Origin: Phytophthora sp. 'mugwort'
Lineage: Eukaryota; Oomycota; Peronosporomycetes; Peronosporales; Peronosporaceae
DNA: 64,000 nucleotides
Direction: 5' to 3'
Assembly: GCA_033558025.1 (NCBI GenBank)
Contig: JAUCEF010000014.1
Span: 2,046,001 to 2,110,000 of the forward strand
Shown: in pieces, positions 63,871 through 64,000 of the stretch
How the letters are laid out: the number at the start of each line of letters is the position of its first letter
Numbering within the stretch: the stretch's first letter is position 1
Notes under the pieces: generated by a model
Databases searched by the model: none
What the model was told of the DNA's origin: nothing
What the model saw: only the letters and a program-made list of their open reading frames with translations
Position numbers and translations under genes: made by a program

Positions 63871-64000
63871 TAAACGCAAGAGTCCAGGAATGTACATTTA
63901 CAAGAAATCTGTCGTACAGATTTTTGTCCTCGATTCCAACACGGCGGTCATATAATAACCTGTGCTATTTATAATATGAAATCTTGGAGGTCACATGAAG

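Noticed and set aside
1..64000. RXLR or Crinkler effector genes
   Set aside because: I looked for a signal peptide followed by RXLR or LFLAK-type motifs in the intergenic and repeat-rich parts and found no convincing case.
1..64000. CRISPR arrays, operons with ribosome binding sites, riboswitches
   Set aside because: The spliced eukaryotic genes show that this is nuclear oomycete DNA. No regularly spaced short repeats were seen.

Overview
The window looks like nuclear DNA from an oomycete, most likely Phytophthora or a close relative. The strongest evidence is a seven-transmembrane receptor fused to a phosphatidylinositol phosphate kinase (a 'GK' protein, 50,728-52,941). Supporting evidence is a formin with a PTEN-like N-terminus, short 67-89 bp GT-AG introns, very short intergenic distances, and large tracts of decayed retroelements between genes. 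No table lookup or alignment was possible; all calls come from reading translations.

Two gene islands sit in a sea of transposons. Island 1 (8.9-16.5 kb) holds a PTEN/PHD/FH2 formin on + and a kinesin-14-like motor on -, converging tail to tail. Island 2 (42.6-52.9 kb) holds four + strand genes separated by only about 100-140 bp: a tandem sterol-glucosyltransferase-like protein whose second unit looks catalytically dead, an ERGIC3/Erv46-like cargo receptor, a membrane-anchored MGRN1-like RING E3 ligase, and the GPCR-PIPK. All but the ligase have plausible membrane-lipid, vesicle or cytoskeletal roles, but nothing in the sequence proves joint function.

The rest is mobile DNA. 1-8.0 kb: two decayed non-LTR retrotransposons with RNase H, RT and zf-RVT pieces, one with an internally inverted endonuclease domain. 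8.1 and 53.5 kb: two related Uma2-type nuclease fragments. 17-29 kb: a - strand Ty3/gypsy chromovirus plus + strand gag-like debris. 29-41.5 kb: nested, mutually inverted LTR elements, with a + strand pol and - strand gag-like ORFs. 54.2-56.4 kb: a Crypton-like tyrosine-recombinase remnant. 56.5 kb: a tRNA-like gene. 57.0-60.7 kb: a + strand Ty3/gypsy chromovirus. 60.7-62.6 kb: a leader-like module with a ~173 bp tandem repeat. 62.6-63.9 kb: an LTR start followed by chromodomain and OTU-like coding debris.

The most unusual signal is that two divergent chromoviruses, on opposite strands and 35 kb apart, each carry a roughly 1.5 kb ORF antisense to the chromodomain and to the integrase-chromodomain linker, with a coiled-coil segment at the same relative place. 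Other points of interest are a tRNA-length primer-binding-site-like module present twice, two long near-perfect hairpins, and paired TGACGTCA palindromes in the LTRs.
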